From: Terriglobia bacterium
GTDB lineage: Bacteria > Acidobacteriota > Terriglobia > JAIQFV01
Reading direction: 5' to 3'
DNA length: 64,000 nucleotides
Assembly: GCA_028716525.1 (NCBI GenBank)
Contig: JAQUPQ010000003.1
Span: 1 to 64,000 of the forward strand
Positions 36,599 through 45,619 of this stretch are shown here, piece by piece (within the stretch, counting starts at the first letter, position 1; every line of letters starts with the position of its first letter). Below the pieces are notes generated by a model that was not told where the DNA came from, searched no databases, and saw only the letters and a program-made list of their open reading frames with translations. The position numbers and the translations under genes are program-made.

Positions 36599-36773
36599 GT
36601 CCGCGGGGCCTTGCGCTCCGCGGCCTCCTTCAAGAAACAGTTTCAGGACCAACCAGCCCTGCTCCTCGTTCGCGTCCAACACAATCATAGTCTTAGTTGA
36701 TCTTAGGGCAGCCTTCCCAACCGAAGAAAATTTCCTCATTGCAGTCATTCGGCATCGCTTCACTGCAGCTTGA
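36599..36773 (+). pseudogene. Decayed 3' end of a second selA
   Basis: Read from 36599, the frame gives VRGALRSAASFKKQFQDQ and PALLLVRVQHNH; after one extra base at 36689 it continues VLVDLRAAFPTEENFLIAV and ends at TGA 36771-36773. This parallels the intact SelA end (VRAASYSAGNLEKHF, LIPILVRVEHNQ, VLIDLRTVFPTEEDHL). Nucleotide similarity is plain but far from identical, so this is an older or foreign copy rather than a fresh duplication. Its end overlaps the 3' end of the minus-strand gene at 36760. Confidence 0.75.
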
Positions 36774-37617
36774 ACACCGTCGGATCCACGGGTTGGTTGA
36801 AAGAAGCCTTCGAATAATTCATATCCCACTCGGTTCTCGCGGAGCCCTCTGCTTCCACAAGAAAATGGATGTTCCAATGCAAGGGAAGCATCAGCCCCTC
36901 CACTTCCTGAAAATTATCGAAGTGCTCTTCAATTTCCCATCGGGTGTCCGGTTGGCGGGCCGATTCTTCGGGCCTCCCGGTGACCAGTTGAGCCGACTTC
37001 ACCAATCGATAAATCGATCCCACATGTCGAAAAGTGTCCGGGTCAAAATACAACAGAATGTTGAGATCGCCGGCACCCTTCGGCATATACCGCAGTTCGT
37101 GAGCCGGCTTTCCGTTGAATTTCTTGATGCCGTTATAACTCACCTTGGCGTCCAACCTGGGGCGATTTGTTAATGCCCAGCCGGTGGAGAGCACTCCGCC
37201 CAACAATCCTTGTTTCACCAGAACACTATGGTCAAAGAGGAACTGGCCGAGGCGGGAACGAAAACCCACCTGGACAAATCCCGTGTCAAACATCTTCCCA
37301 TCAAAAGCAAATTGCTCCGCCGGATAGTTGGTGTGATTGAACTTTATGTTGAAACGAATCTTATCGTCTTCGGAAACAAAGATCGCTTTCCCCGACAAGG
37401 AACCCAAACTCCCCGTCAGATTTCTCCAAGCCCCATCCCCTTCCAGAATACATGACTTGCGGGCCTGCAGTTTTTCCGCCGGGCCGATCGCCTTCAAGTG
37501 ATTCGAAATCAATTCCTCGGGGTTGATTTTGTCTTTGGCCGATAGAGAAATACCCGACATTAAGACTAGAATCGGAATTAAAAGTTTCTGAATGGTTTTC
37601 TGATTATGGCGAATCAT
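36760..37617 (-). CDS. Secreted protein of unknown function (LolA/lipoprotein-sorting-like layout)
   Basis: 285 residues from ATG 37617, with AAGGAGG 10 nt upstream. Signal peptide about 1-27 (LLIPILVLMSGISLSA). NPEELISNHLKAIGPAEKLQA is the kind of start seen in exported proteins with an outer-membrane-lipoprotein-sorting fold, followed by beta strands and FDPDTFRHVGSIYR, TRWEIEEHFDNFQEVEGLMLP. No lipobox. The family is common in acidobacteria as far as I know; function is not known. Confidence 0.6.
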   Translation of the reverse strand: MIRHNQKTIQKLLIPILVLMSGISLSAKDKINPEELISNHLKAIGPAEKLQARKSCILEGDGAWRNLTGSLGSLSGKAIFVSEDDKIRFNIKFNHTNYPAEQFAFDGKMFDTGFVQVGFRSRLGQFLFDHSVLVKQGLLGGVLSTGWALTNRPRLDAKVSYNGIKKFNGKPAHELRYMPKGAGDLNILLYFDPDTFRHVGSIYRLVKSAQLVTGRPEESARQPDTRWEIEEHFDNFQEVEGLMLPLHWNIHFLVEAEGSARTEWDMNYSKASFNQPVDPTVFKLQ

Positions 37618-37836
37618 TGCAGTCAAGCCTCCTTAGTTGCTGTTATCTTAGAAGATATTTGCGGCGGGGAAAAGCAATTAAACGTCCGTGTGTTTGCTGA
37701 ACTCCATCGGCGCTTGGGGCAAAACTGAAACCCCGTATAGACTTTTGAACCGAGTAGTGGGAATGGGGGCGGGGCACCGGGCAGCGCCCTCGCTTCCTGT
37801 GAAAAGTATCTGAACAACAAGCCTCGAGGTTTGCTC

Positions 37837-38400
37837 TTACCTCACCCGTTCCAAGTAGGTGCCTTCTTCGGTGTCGACGCGCACCACGTCGCCTTCATTA
37901 ATGAAGGCCGGCACCTGGACGATGATGCCGGTTTCGACCGTCGCCGGCTTGCCCACATTCGAAACCGTTGCGGACCGCAAGCCCGGCTCGGTCTTCAGAA
38001 CCTTCAAATCCACTGTGGCCGGGAGTTCCGCCCCAATTGGCCGGCCCTCAAAAATCATCACTTTGATTTTCAAGTTGGGTGTCAAATAGTCTTTGTTTTC
38101 GCCGAGCAGTTCTTCGGGAATGTTGATCTGCTCGTACGTTTCCGTATTCATGAAATAGTAATCGCTGCCGTCCTTGTACAAAAACTCCATCTCGGACTCA
38201 TCGACATTGACCCTTTCGACGGAATCCTGGGAGCGAAAACGATGCTCATAGATGGCCCCCGTTCGCAGGTTGCGAAGCTTGGCTTGCACGAAGGCCCGCA
38301 GATTCCCCGGCGTGCGGTGCTCCACGCTGAATACCATGTGCAATTCGTTGTTGTGTCTGATCAAATTTCCTCGACGCAGGTCGTTGGCCATCACGAACAT
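37837..38400 (-). CDS. efp: Translation elongation factor P
   Basis: 187 residues: KOW-like N domain and two OB domains, ending VVRVDTEEGTYLERVR. Relieves ribosomes stalled on polyproline. GGAGG lies 11 nt before ATG 38400; MANDLRRG at 38391 is an alternative start. The tip of the domain-I loop, where E. coli carries the beta-lysylated K34 in PGKG, reads TPGNLRAFV here, placing Asn at that position, so neither the EpmA-type lysine nor the EarP-type arginine is present. Confidence 0.93.
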   Translation of the reverse strand: MFVMANDLRRGNLIRHNNELHMVFSVEHRTPGNLRAFVQAKLRNLRTGAIYEHRFRSQDSVERVNVDESEMEFLYKDGSDYYFMNTETYEQINIPEELLGENKDYLTPNLKIKVMIFEGRPIGAELPATVDLKVLKTEPGLRSATVSNVGKPATVETGIIVQVPAFINEGDVVRVDTEEGTYLERVR

Positions 38401-38428
38401 AAAATTCAAATCCTCCGTTTAGATTTCT

Positions 38429-39970
38429 TTAAAATGATTTTCGGGATTGAGAAGGAGGCTCTGATTCAGGCGCCGCCGCTTTCTTGATCGGCTCGGCCTT
38501 CATCATGCGTTCCACCTCCTCAATGGAGCTCCCCAAGCGCGCCGAAAGTTTGATCACCCGGCCCTGATCGTCGACCGCATAATCGTCCTCAATCCGCACA
38601 CCCAGTTTCTCATCCGGAATGTAAATTCCCGGTTCGATGGTAAACACCATGTTCTTGTCGATGGGGTGGCTGCTGTCCCCCACATCATGAACGTTCAGAC
38701 CGATCCAGTGACCGATGCCGTGGATAAAATAATTATCCAGAGTGTCGGTCGGCCCCTTGGGTCCGCGGAGCGGGCTCTTTTTGAAATATTCCCTCGCCAG
38801 GTCCGTCAAATCCCGCAGCGTCGTCTTTCCCGGAAGGATGGACTTGAAAGCCGCGTTCTGCGCGCCTAAAACCAATTCATATATTTCCTTCTGACGCGGC
38901 GAAAATTTTCCACTCACCGGGAAGGTGCGCGTGATGTCGGCGGCATACCCTCCACATTCCGCCGCGGCATCAATCACCACGGTGTCGCCGGATTTCATCT
39001 CGGCGGAATTCTTGTTGTAATGCAGAGTTGTGGAATTGATGCCGGAGCCGACAATCGGCGCATAGGCGGCACGATCGCAGCCTTCCGATTCCCAGGTGTA
39101 CCTCAGTCGAGCCGCGATCTGGTATTCCATGACTCCGCTCCGGATTTCGCGGGCCGCGTCCAAATGCGCGTCCACAGACGCTTCCACGGCCTTCCGGAGA
39201 AGTTCCATCTCACTCTTGTCCTTCGTCAGACGCAAGTTGTCGAGGGAGCGCCGGACATCGTGAATTTCAGCGAAAGGCGCAGCCGTCCGGAGCATCTCGA
39301 CCTTTTCCTCTTCCCTCGAGATCCGAATATCCGATCCCGGCGCCGGAAACAAGGTGTAGATGCGGCCTCCCGATGACAGAGCGTTGGTCAATTCACCTGG
39401 AAAGCGGCCCAAGGGAAGAACCAGAGGAAGACCGGTTACCTCCAAAGCCTGTTTGTTCAAGGCATCCATTTTGGGGCCGGTGTAGCGCTCCCGTACGGGG
39501 TCGCGCTCAGGGAGAAACAGAATTTCACGCACCGTGTGTTCGCTGGGAAACAAGGCCGTGGCGATATTCTGTCGGCCCTTGGGAAGCAGCATCAGGACGG
39601 CGCCCGGTTCTTGCCATCCCGTCAGATAGTAGAATTCATCCTCCTGACGGAAAGGTGTCAGATCGGCGCCGGGATTCTCGGATTCTTTCAGACCAAATAG
39701 CACGATCACCCCGTCTTTGACCTGATCCATCAATTTCACGCGGCGCGCGTGGAACACTTCCGAGGGTTCACCGGCCCGCAGCGGTAAAGCGCCGCTTGCC
39801 CACAACAGGAGCACCAATGCGGCCGTTCGAATAGATGTTCGAATCCCATGCCGACTTACGGCACCAACAAAAAACCCAGCGCAACTTGATGATCGCTGGG
39901 TGGAGGGGCGGACACGTCGAACCGTGCAATAGGACGAACGAACCTGTATCGGACCGCTGCGTGGAAACAT
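38429..39970 (-). CDS. Exported M24 metallopeptidase (Xaa-Pro aminopeptidase type)
   Basis: About 513 residues. N-terminal aminopeptidase-P domain (about 65-220, RRVKLMDQVKDGVIVLFG) and a pita-bread catalytic domain with the five metal ligands in order: Asp in TVVIDAAAE, Asp in YAADITRTF, His in FIHGIGHWIG, Glu in FTIEPGIY, Glu in RIEDDYAV. A hydrophobic stretch at about 45-66 (TAALVLLLWASGALPLRAG) is a signal peptide or anchor, so the true start may be later than the ATG at 39970. It starts next to the stop of the GT2 gene, with which it is probably cotranscribed. Confidence 0.82.
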   Translation of the reverse strand: MFPRSGPIQVRSSYCTVRRVRPSTQRSSSCAGFFVGAVSRHGIRTSIRTAALVLLLWASGALPLRAGEPSEVFHARRVKLMDQVKDGVIVLFGLKESENPGADLTPFRQEDEFYYLTGWQEPGAVLMLLPKGRQNIATALFPSEHTVREILFLPERDPVRERYTGPKMDALNKQALEVTGLPLVLPLGRFPGELTNALSSGGRIYTLFPAPGSDIRISREEEKVEMLRTAAPFAEIHDVRRSLDNLRLTKDKSEMELLRKAVEASVDAHLDAAREIRSGVMEYQIAARLRYTWESEGCDRAAYAPIVGSGINSTTLHYNKNSAEMKSGDTVVIDAAAECGGYAADITRTFPVSGKFSPRQKEIYELVLGAQNAAFKSILPGKTTLRDLTDLAREYFKKSPLRGPKGPTDTLDNYFIHGIGHWIGLNVHDVGDSSHPIDKNMVFTIEPGIYIPDEKLGVRIEDDYAVDDQGRVIKLSARLGSSIEEVERMMKAEPIKKAAAPESEPPSQSRKSF

Positions 39971-39972
39971 CC

Positions 39973-41610
39973 TCAACCCACCTTGGCTGTGTTCTTCGAA
40001 AACCAGCCGGTTAAATTGCCTAAAAAAGCCTGGCGTATGGCCCGCAGATTGGCCATATAGGTCTGCATCAGAGACATGAACCCGGTGTACAAATACCCGA
40101 TCACAAACAAAAGCAGGAACGGCGTTACCGCGTAATCTTCGTTGATGATGAGGTAATAGACCGTCACAGCAAAGTAAGTTCCCAGCAACAATTCGATGTA
40201 AGGGGTAAACCCGCTCTTGCGCCGGTACTTCTTCACGGTCCAGGTGTCTTTCTGATTTTCAATGCGATATTTCGGAGTCCGTTTGAAACTGGTTTGAATT
40301 CCCAACAGGGCTTCGATCACCGCGCGCGTGTTGGAAATGGAAAGACCAATCCCCACCGACATCAAAAACGGCAGATACTTGATTTTTCGCCACCAGGTGT
40401 CCGGAAAGAGCTCCCGCTGTGAGACCAGATAAAATGACGAAATCGAAAACGTGGAAGCCATGAACAACGGCAGGTCGATCCACAACATCTGCGACCAGCC
40501 CTGATAGAAGCGCACGATGGTGGCCGGCAACAGGATGAGCGACAGGATGACCATCAAGGGATAAGCGATGTTGGCGGTGAGATGAAAGAAGGCCTCAATC
40601 TTCACGCGCAGGGGAAGCTGGGCGCGCAAAATCATGGGCAGATCCTTCTTGGCGCATTGAATCAACCCTTTGGCCCATCGGAACTGCTGCACCTTGAAGG
40701 CATTCATCTCCACGGGCAACTCGGCATCGCACACAATCTCCGGAACGTAAACAAACTTCCATCCCTGCATCTGGGCGCGATAACTCAAATCGGTATCTTC
40801 GGTAAGGGTGTCGTGTTCCCATCCTCCGGCAGTTTCAATCGCTTTGCGGCGCCAGATCCCGGCCGTTCCGTTGAAGTTGAAAAACCGTCGGGCCAAGAAT
40901 CGGGCCCCGTGTTCGATCACAAAGTGGCCGTCGAGGAGAATTGATTCCACCTGTGTCAGGAAGGAATAATTGCGATTGATATGCCCCCATCGCGTCTGCA
41001 CCATGCCGACCTTGGGCTCGGTAAAATAGTGGATCGTGCGCTCTAAGAAATCCGCCGGGGGCGTGAAATCGGCGTCAAAAATGGCGATGAATTCTCCCGT
41101 GGCGGTCTTCAGGCCCTCTTCCAGGGCGCCCGCCTTGAACCCGGTACGATTGCTGCGGTGATGATAGGAGATGTCGAGGCTTGTTCCGTGATATCGTTCG
41201 ACCACTTGACGCGCAATTTCCTGGGTCTCATCGGTGGAGTCATCCAACACCTGCACCTGCAGCAGCTCCCGCGGATATTGAAAGTGACTGACCGCCTCGA
41301 CCAGGCGGTCTACCACATAGAGCTCGTTGAATATAGGAAGTTGAATGGTCACACGAGGCAGGGAATCGAACCGCGACGTAATCTTGGCGCGGTTGGCGCG
41401 GTGCTTGAAATAGAGATAGACAAGATGATAACGGTGAAATCCGTACATCGCCAGGATGGTCAACACGGTGAAGTACGGGATCAGGAGCATCAGGTCAAAA
41501 CCATTTGCCTGATACAGGCCGACGAAACGATCATGTGGAAATACGGAGCGCCACGCCTTATCCCAAGGCGAAAGGGGCGCCATCACGATTAACAGATTCA
41601 TCCAACTCAT
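39973..41610 (-). CDS. Membrane GT2 glycosyltransferase, cellulose-synthase-like
   Basis: 545 residues from ATG 41610. One membrane span near the N terminus, a cytoplasmic GT-A domain with RVTIQLPIFNE, VLDDSTDET, the metal DxD in IFDADFTPP, TEDTDLSYR and the processive-type QQFRW, then four or more C-terminal spans. Builds or transfers a polysaccharide, probably beta-linked; ceramide glucosyltransferase-like bacterial enzymes share the layout. No PilZ domain. A consensus promoter lies at 41827-41854 with a 210-nt leader. Confidence 0.85.
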   Translation of the reverse strand: MSWMNLLIVMAPLSPWDKAWRSVFPHDRFVGLYQANGFDLMLLIPYFTVLTILAMYGFHRYHLVYLYFKHRANRAKITSRFDSLPRVTIQLPIFNELYVVDRLVEAVSHFQYPRELLQVQVLDDSTDETQEIARQVVERYHGTSLDISYHHRSNRTGFKAGALEEGLKTATGEFIAIFDADFTPPADFLERTIHYFTEPKVGMVQTRWGHINRNYSFLTQVESILLDGHFVIEHGARFLARRFFNFNGTAGIWRRKAIETAGGWEHDTLTEDTDLSYRAQMQGWKFVYVPEIVCDAELPVEMNAFKVQQFRWAKGLIQCAKKDLPMILRAQLPLRVKIEAFFHLTANIAYPLMVILSLILLPATIVRFYQGWSQMLWIDLPLFMASTFSISSFYLVSQRELFPDTWWRKIKYLPFLMSVGIGLSISNTRAVIEALLGIQTSFKRTPKYRIENQKDTWTVKKYRRKSGFTPYIELLLGTYFAVTVYYLIINEDYAVTPFLLLFVIGYLYTGFMSLMQTYMANLRAIRQAFLGNLTGWFSKNTAKVG

Positions 41611-41826
41611 CTCACCAACCCCAATCGAAAACACCCCTCTCAGCACTTTGTGAGGAGATGAAGAAGACCCAAATCCGAGAATCTCAAGCCATGGGTTTGG
41701 GTGGCTCTGATTTCTTGATGCTTGCGCGAACCAACCGGCCACAGAAACGAAACCGACAGCGGTTGAGACTGTCGGTCAGGACGGCGCGATGTCTAACGGC
41801 CTCTTCGTGGCCACCGGAGCTTTCTG

Positions 41827-41854
41827 ATTATAGAGGTTCAGGCCAAATTGTCAA
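41827..41854 (-). promoter_or_regulatory. Consensus sigma-70 promoter for the GT2 gene
   Basis: On the minus strand TTGACA (41854-41849) and TATAAT (41832-41827), both perfect, with 16 nt between. Transcription would begin near 41820, giving a leader of about 210 nt before the GT2 start codon. Confidence 0.65.
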
Positions 41855-42051
41855 CGGAAGGACGGCCTCTGTGGCTTCACCCGCGTTGATTCAAAGAGAT
41901 CTATTTCAGACATAAAATGGCCTGATTAGGGATTCCCCATTCCCCACGTTTTCGTGCCCGGAAAGACCCTGAAATACACCAAATCGTGTATTCGAAAACC
42001 CCTGTAAAATATGGGTCAAATTTAAATTCGGAAGCTGCAACCTGTGCCTTA

Positions 42052-42057
42052 TAATCT
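42052..42057 (+). promoter_or_regulatory. Candidate -10 element for the FecR/DUF6600 gene
   Basis: Perfect TATAAT 51 nt before the start codon; no good -35 at the usual distance (TTCGGA at 42029 is poor). Confidence 0.3.
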
Positions 42058-42108
42058 TCATCTACACGGGGTGTAAGGCAGGTAGAAGCCGCAAGGAGGA
42101 GGGCCATC

Positions 42109-44361
42109 ATGAGACAACATTTCCTGAAATTCATTGCGACGAGCATTGCAGTATTCGCGCTGGCGGTTTCAGTGAACGGATTGTGGGCTCAGGACTCCGG
42201 TTACCCGCAACCTGACTACACTCAGAATGGGGACAGCTCCTACCACGGCCGCGTCGTTCGCCTCAGTTTGGTGGAAGGCGATGTATCGTTACAGCACGGA
42301 TCGGATGGCCAATGGCTGGACGCGACTATCAACGCGCCCTTAGTGCAGGGCGACCGCATTTGGGTGGGAGCGCAGGGGCGTACGGAAGTCGAATTCGACG
42401 ACGGGACTTATGTCCGTCTGGCCTCGAACAGTGTTTTGGAGATTCAAAATCTGGATCTCAACTCCGACGGCCGATACAGCCAAGTCTTTCTGAGCCAGGG
42501 GTTGGCCTACGTCAACGTGCGCGACAGTTATAACGACACCTTCCGCGTGACCACGCCCTCCATGGCGGCCGATGTTTATCGGGGAGCTCGCTTCAGCATT
42601 GGCGTGAATGGCAACGACGACGTGACGGTGTTCCGCGGCGAAGTGGTGGTCAACAGTCCTTCCGGCGAGGTCAAGCTTCATGCCAACGACTCCTTCTCTT
42701 TGGCGACCGATGGATCCGGTCATTACGATTTGAGTCAGGCGTCTTCACCCGATAGTTGGGCGCGATGGAATTTTGATCGCGACAGCTATCTCACCCGCGC
42801 CTCCAGTTCCCAGTATGTGCCGTCATCGGTTTCCTATGGCACTTACGATTTGGACCACTACGGGCGCTGGGCCTACGAAAACGATTATGGTTATGTGTGG
42901 CAACCCTATGGCGTCGACTCCTCCTGGATTCCCTACAGCTACGGCCGCTGGGTGTGGTACCCCGGCATTGGATACACCTGGGTTTCCTATGAACCTTGGG
43001 GATGGTTGCCTTATCACTATGGCAGCTGGGCTTACATTTCCGGCTTTGGCTGGGGATGGCACCCGGGTGCAAGTTTTGCTTATTGGAGCCCCGCGCGCGT
43101 GTTCTTTTTCAATTACGGATCGTACGTGGGATGGTGCCCCTTCTCTCCGTTCGACAATTTCTTTGGAGGGGGAACGTTTATCAATATTAACGTATTTCGC
43201 CCGCGCAACTTCTTTGTGAATCGCGTGGTGGTGGTCAACAACAATACCTTCATCAACAACGTCATTACGCGGGAAAATTTAGTCCGGAATCGTGAAGTGA
43301 TCACGCAGGCGACATCGGCCCGGAACGTGCAGTTTGCTTCGCAACCTCGTGTGGAACGCACGCGAGCTTCCGAGGTCCTGCGTCCGTCGACCTTCGCGGG
43401 CGGGGCCAGTGCCCGGCTTGCGACCGACTCCAAAGGATGGAATCGTGAAGACAACATCCGCGGCACCGGAGCTCGTCCCAGTGAAGCTCTCAGGAGTCCG
43501 CAGCCATTCGCCGGCGCCAACAGGTCCCCTGTGAATCGCGAAGCCATGAATACACCTTCGGGCCAGAACAACGGCACATGGAATCGCGAAGGCACGAACC
43601 GACAAGCTCCGAACACCGTAACGCGGCCCGAGCTCAACAACCGCAGCCGCGAACAAACGTCCGGTCGAGGCACCTATAGCGCCCCACCGCCAAGCCGCGA
43701 AGCTTACGGCTCGCAGGGGAACCGCGGGGCGTATACTCCGCCTCCGGCACGAACCGAGGCGGCTCGGCCTCAGGGGCAAGGAACACCCTACAATGCTCCG
43801 CCTCCGAAGAATGAGCGGAGCGTCACGCCACAGCAGAATCGCAACCGCGAGGAAAGCCGGCCGAAGACTGATCCACGGTCTCCCAATGGCAGCAACTTTG
43901 TTCCTCAAAGAGAGGGGTGGCAGTCCTCTCCAGCCAATCGGGGAAACTACAATCCCCCGCCGGTTCAATCGCGCTCTTACATCAACTCTTATAACGGATC
44001 AAACCAGATGAGCACGCTGGCCCGGCAATCCGTAGAGCGCCCCAGCACTTCGGCCCCGGCGCAGCGCTATCAGTCGCAAGCACCGCGATCTTATCAATCT
44101 GCGCCCATGCCGCGGGAATCATTTTCGAGACCCACGTACTCGGCGCCTGCTGCGCCGCAACAATCCTACTCAAGACCGACTTACTCGGCGCCTTCGATGC
44201 CGCGAGAAACGTTCTCGCGACCCAGTTATTCTGCGCCCAGTTACTCAGCCCCCAGTTATCGCAGCGCTCCGGCAGCGCCCCAGGCCCGATCCTTCTCAGC
44301 CCCGCGCTCGGAATCAAGACCCAGCAACAATTCCGGTTCCAATAAGAATTATCGGCGCTGA
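42109..44361 (+). CDS. Exported FecR-domain and DUF6600-type protein with a Pro/Ser/Tyr-rich tail
   Basis: 750 residues. Signal peptide 1-27 (ALAVSVNGLWAQ). FecR-like beta domain (about 48-200: VEGDVSLQHGSDGQW, EVEFDDGTYVRLASNS). An aromatic repeat region (about 240-350) with YGRWAYENDYGYVWQP, YGRWVWYPGIGYTWVS and YGSWAYISGFGWGWHP, typical of DUF6600. The rest is low-complexity, rich in Pro, Arg, Asn and Gln, ending in repeats of RPTYSAP, RPSYSAP. AGGAGG precedes the ATG. Probably an outer-surface or periplasmic structural protein; divergent from the GT2 gene. Confidence 0.8.
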   Translation: MRQHFLKFIATSIAVFALAVSVNGLWAQDSGYPQPDYTQNGDSSYHGRVVRLSLVEGDVSLQHGSDGQWLDATINAPLVQGDRIWVGAQGRTEVEFDDGTYVRLASNSVLEIQNLDLNSDGRYSQVFLSQGLAYVNVRDSYNDTFRVTTPSMAADVYRGARFSIGVNGNDDVTVFRGEVVVNSPSGEVKLHANDSFSLATDGSGHYDLSQASSPDSWARWNFDRDSYLTRASSSQYVPSSVSYGTYDLDHYGRWAYENDYGYVWQPYGVDSSWIPYSYGRWVWYPGIGYTWVSYEPWGWLPYHYGSWAYISGFGWGWHPGASFAYWSPARVFFFNYGSYVGWCPFSPFDNFFGGGTFININVFRPRNFFVNRVVVVNNNTFINNVITRENLVRNREVITQATSARNVQFASQPRVERTRASEVLRPSTFAGGASARLATDSKGWNREDNIRGTGARPSEALRSPQPFAGANRSPVNREAMNTPSGQNNGTWNREGTNRQAPNTVTRPELNNRSREQTSGRGTYSAPPPSREAYGSQGNRGAYTPPPARTEAARPQGQGTPYNAPPPKNERSVTPQQNRNREESRPKTDPRSPNGSNFVPQREGWQSSPANRGNYNPPPVQSRSYINSYNGSNQMSTLARQSVERPSTSAPAQRYQSQAPRSYQSAPMPRESFSRPTYSAPAAPQQSYSRPTYSAPSMPRETFSRPSYSAPSYSAPSYRSAPAAPQARSFSAPRSESRPSNNSGSNKNYRR

Positions 44362-44400
44362 TCCGGAATTGCCATCAAATTCAAAATGCATTTTTAAATG

Positions 44401-44430
44401 AAAGTCCGCCCTGGGGCGGACTTTCTGTTT
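44401..44430 (+). terminator. Rho-independent terminator after the FecR/DUF6600 gene
   Basis: Stem AAAGTCCGCC/GGCGGACTTT around CTGG, followed by CTGTTT; 40 nt after the stop codon. Confidence 0.8.
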
Positions 44431-44628
44431 AAGACCATCTCATGTTTAATCGACACCCCGCTTCAGAATCATCAAATTCCCTCTTCCTGTTTCTTAATTC
44501 GCTCGCTACAATGAACTGTCCAGCTTAATCCAACTTCGGCCACGAATATTCCGTCTCAATTCCCCAGGAATTGGTTCTTGGAAAATGGATCGGCCGCTTG
44601 AGAAACACAATTTGAAAAGGAGATTTCG

Positions 44629-45153
44629 ATGAACGATCCTCGTTACCCCATCGGCAAATTTGAATTTCCACCCGAGGTCACGCCGCAGTTGCGGGCCCGG
44701 TTTCTTGACGACATCGAACACACTCCGGCCCGATTGCGAGAAGCCGTGAAAGGGCTCTCTCAGGAACAGATCAATCAGCCCTATCGGGAGGGAGGCTGGA
44801 CGGTTCGCCAAGTGGTCCATCATCTCGCCGACAGCCACTTGAATGCCTATGTCCGATTTAAATTGGGTATCACCGAGAACAATCCCGCCATCAAAACCTA
44901 CGACGAAGCGCTGTGGGCGGAACTGTCGGATGCCAAGGAAGCAGACATACAGGTCTCATTAAGCTTGCTTGAAGCGTTACACCAGCGATTGACTCAATTC
45001 CTGCGCCAATTGAAGGAGGATGAATTCTCCCGCACCATCAACCATCCGGATTTTGGGGTTGTGCCGCTCGAAAAGTATCTGGCCATGTATGCCTGGCATG
45101 GACGCCACCACGTCGCTCATATCACGGCGCTGCGGCAAAGCCGGGGATGGTGA
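44629..45153 (+). CDS. DinB/YfiT family putative metal-dependent hydrolase (bacillithiol-transferase-like)
   Basis: 174 residues. PRYPIGKFEFPPEVTP start, TVRQVVHHLADSHLNAY (metal His 64 or 65) and YAWHGRHHVAHI (H157 and H160/161) give the three-histidine site of YfiT/BstA in Bacillus. In firmicutes that protein uses bacillithiol; some acidobacteria and Bacteroidetes are reported to carry related thiols, so this role is a possibility only. AAGGAG precedes the ATG. Confidence 0.85.
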   Translation: MNDPRYPIGKFEFPPEVTPQLRARFLDDIEHTPARLREAVKGLSQEQINQPYREGGWTVRQVVHHLADSHLNAYVRFKLGITENNPAIKTYDEALWAELSDAKEADIQVSLSLLEALHQRLTQFLRQLKEDEFSRTINHPDFGVVPLEKYLAMYAWHGRHHVAHITALRQSRGW

Positions 45154-45179
45154 TGGGGATGTTGATTCGGAGCGCAAAT

Positions 45180-45225
45180 TAAAAACACAACGGCCTGGAG
45201 GAGATGAAATTCTCACTCCAGGCCG
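45180..45225 (-). terminator. Rho-independent terminator for the Rho_N-like gene
   Basis: On the minus strand a 10-bp stem CGGCCTGGAG/CTCCAGGCCG with a 15-nt loop is followed by TTGTGTTTTT. Lies between converging genes and may also serve the plus-strand gene. Confidence 0.75.
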
Positions 45226-45295
45226 TGAAAGAACCTTCGCGGCGTTCGATCCAATGAAAATCTGAACTTCCAGCCGCCGGCTCAACCATCCTGCC

Positions 45296-45619
45296 TTAAA
45301 TCAAAGCCCGGCGAACCTTTCGGCGTAGGCCGTGCAATTCCCGGCGAAGGGTATGCAGGCTCTTATGATCATGCGCCGCCAGGGCCGCCTCTCTTTTTTT
45401 CTTGAGCTCCTTCATCTGCGCTTTAATCTTGGATTTGTCCACACCCACGACTTCGTGATGAACGTGCATGTCAATATGCAGCGCCTTGCACAAAGCCTCG
45501 AGCAAATGCTCCTTGTTCAGTTGGGTGTAGCCTTGGACGACTTCTTCACCCAATCCCTTGGCGATTTCGCGCAGTTCGGTCACATCCTTGTGCTTCAGTT
45601 CTTCGAAAGTGAATGACAT
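45296..45619 (-). CDS. Small protein with a Rho-terminator N-terminal-like (SAP-type) domain
   Basis: 107 residues. FEELKHKDVTELREIAKGL and GYTQLNKEHLLEALCKAL resemble the helix-extended-loop-helix fold of Rho_N/SAP domains, followed by a His-rich IDMHVHHEVVGV and a very basic coiled C terminus (KKKREAALAAHD, LRRELHGLRRKVRRAL). Probably binds nucleic acid. Found in delta-proteobacteria and acidobacteria as far as I recall; function unknown. Confidence 0.6.
   Translation of the reverse strand: MSFTFEELKHKDVTELREIAKGLGEEVVQGYTQLNKEHLLEALCKALHIDMHVHHEVVGVDKSKIKAQMKELKKKREAALAAHDHKSLHTLRRELHGLRRKVRRALI

Larger units (their letters stand above)
41611..42108. other. Divergent regulatory interval between the GT2 and FecR/DUF6600 genes
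   Basis: 498 nt without a gene. Holds the GT2 promoter, a hairpin CCGACAG/CTGTCGG at about 41752-41776 that on the minus strand is followed by TTTCGTTTCTG, and near 42052 a TATAAT for the rightward gene. The leader was compared by eye with c-di-GMP and other known riboswitches without a match. Confidence 0.5.

Noticed and set aside
41611-41826. c-di-GMP (GEMM) riboswitch in the GT2 leader
   Set aside because: The conserved GEMM core (CACGCACAGGGCAAACC-like) is not found in the leader.
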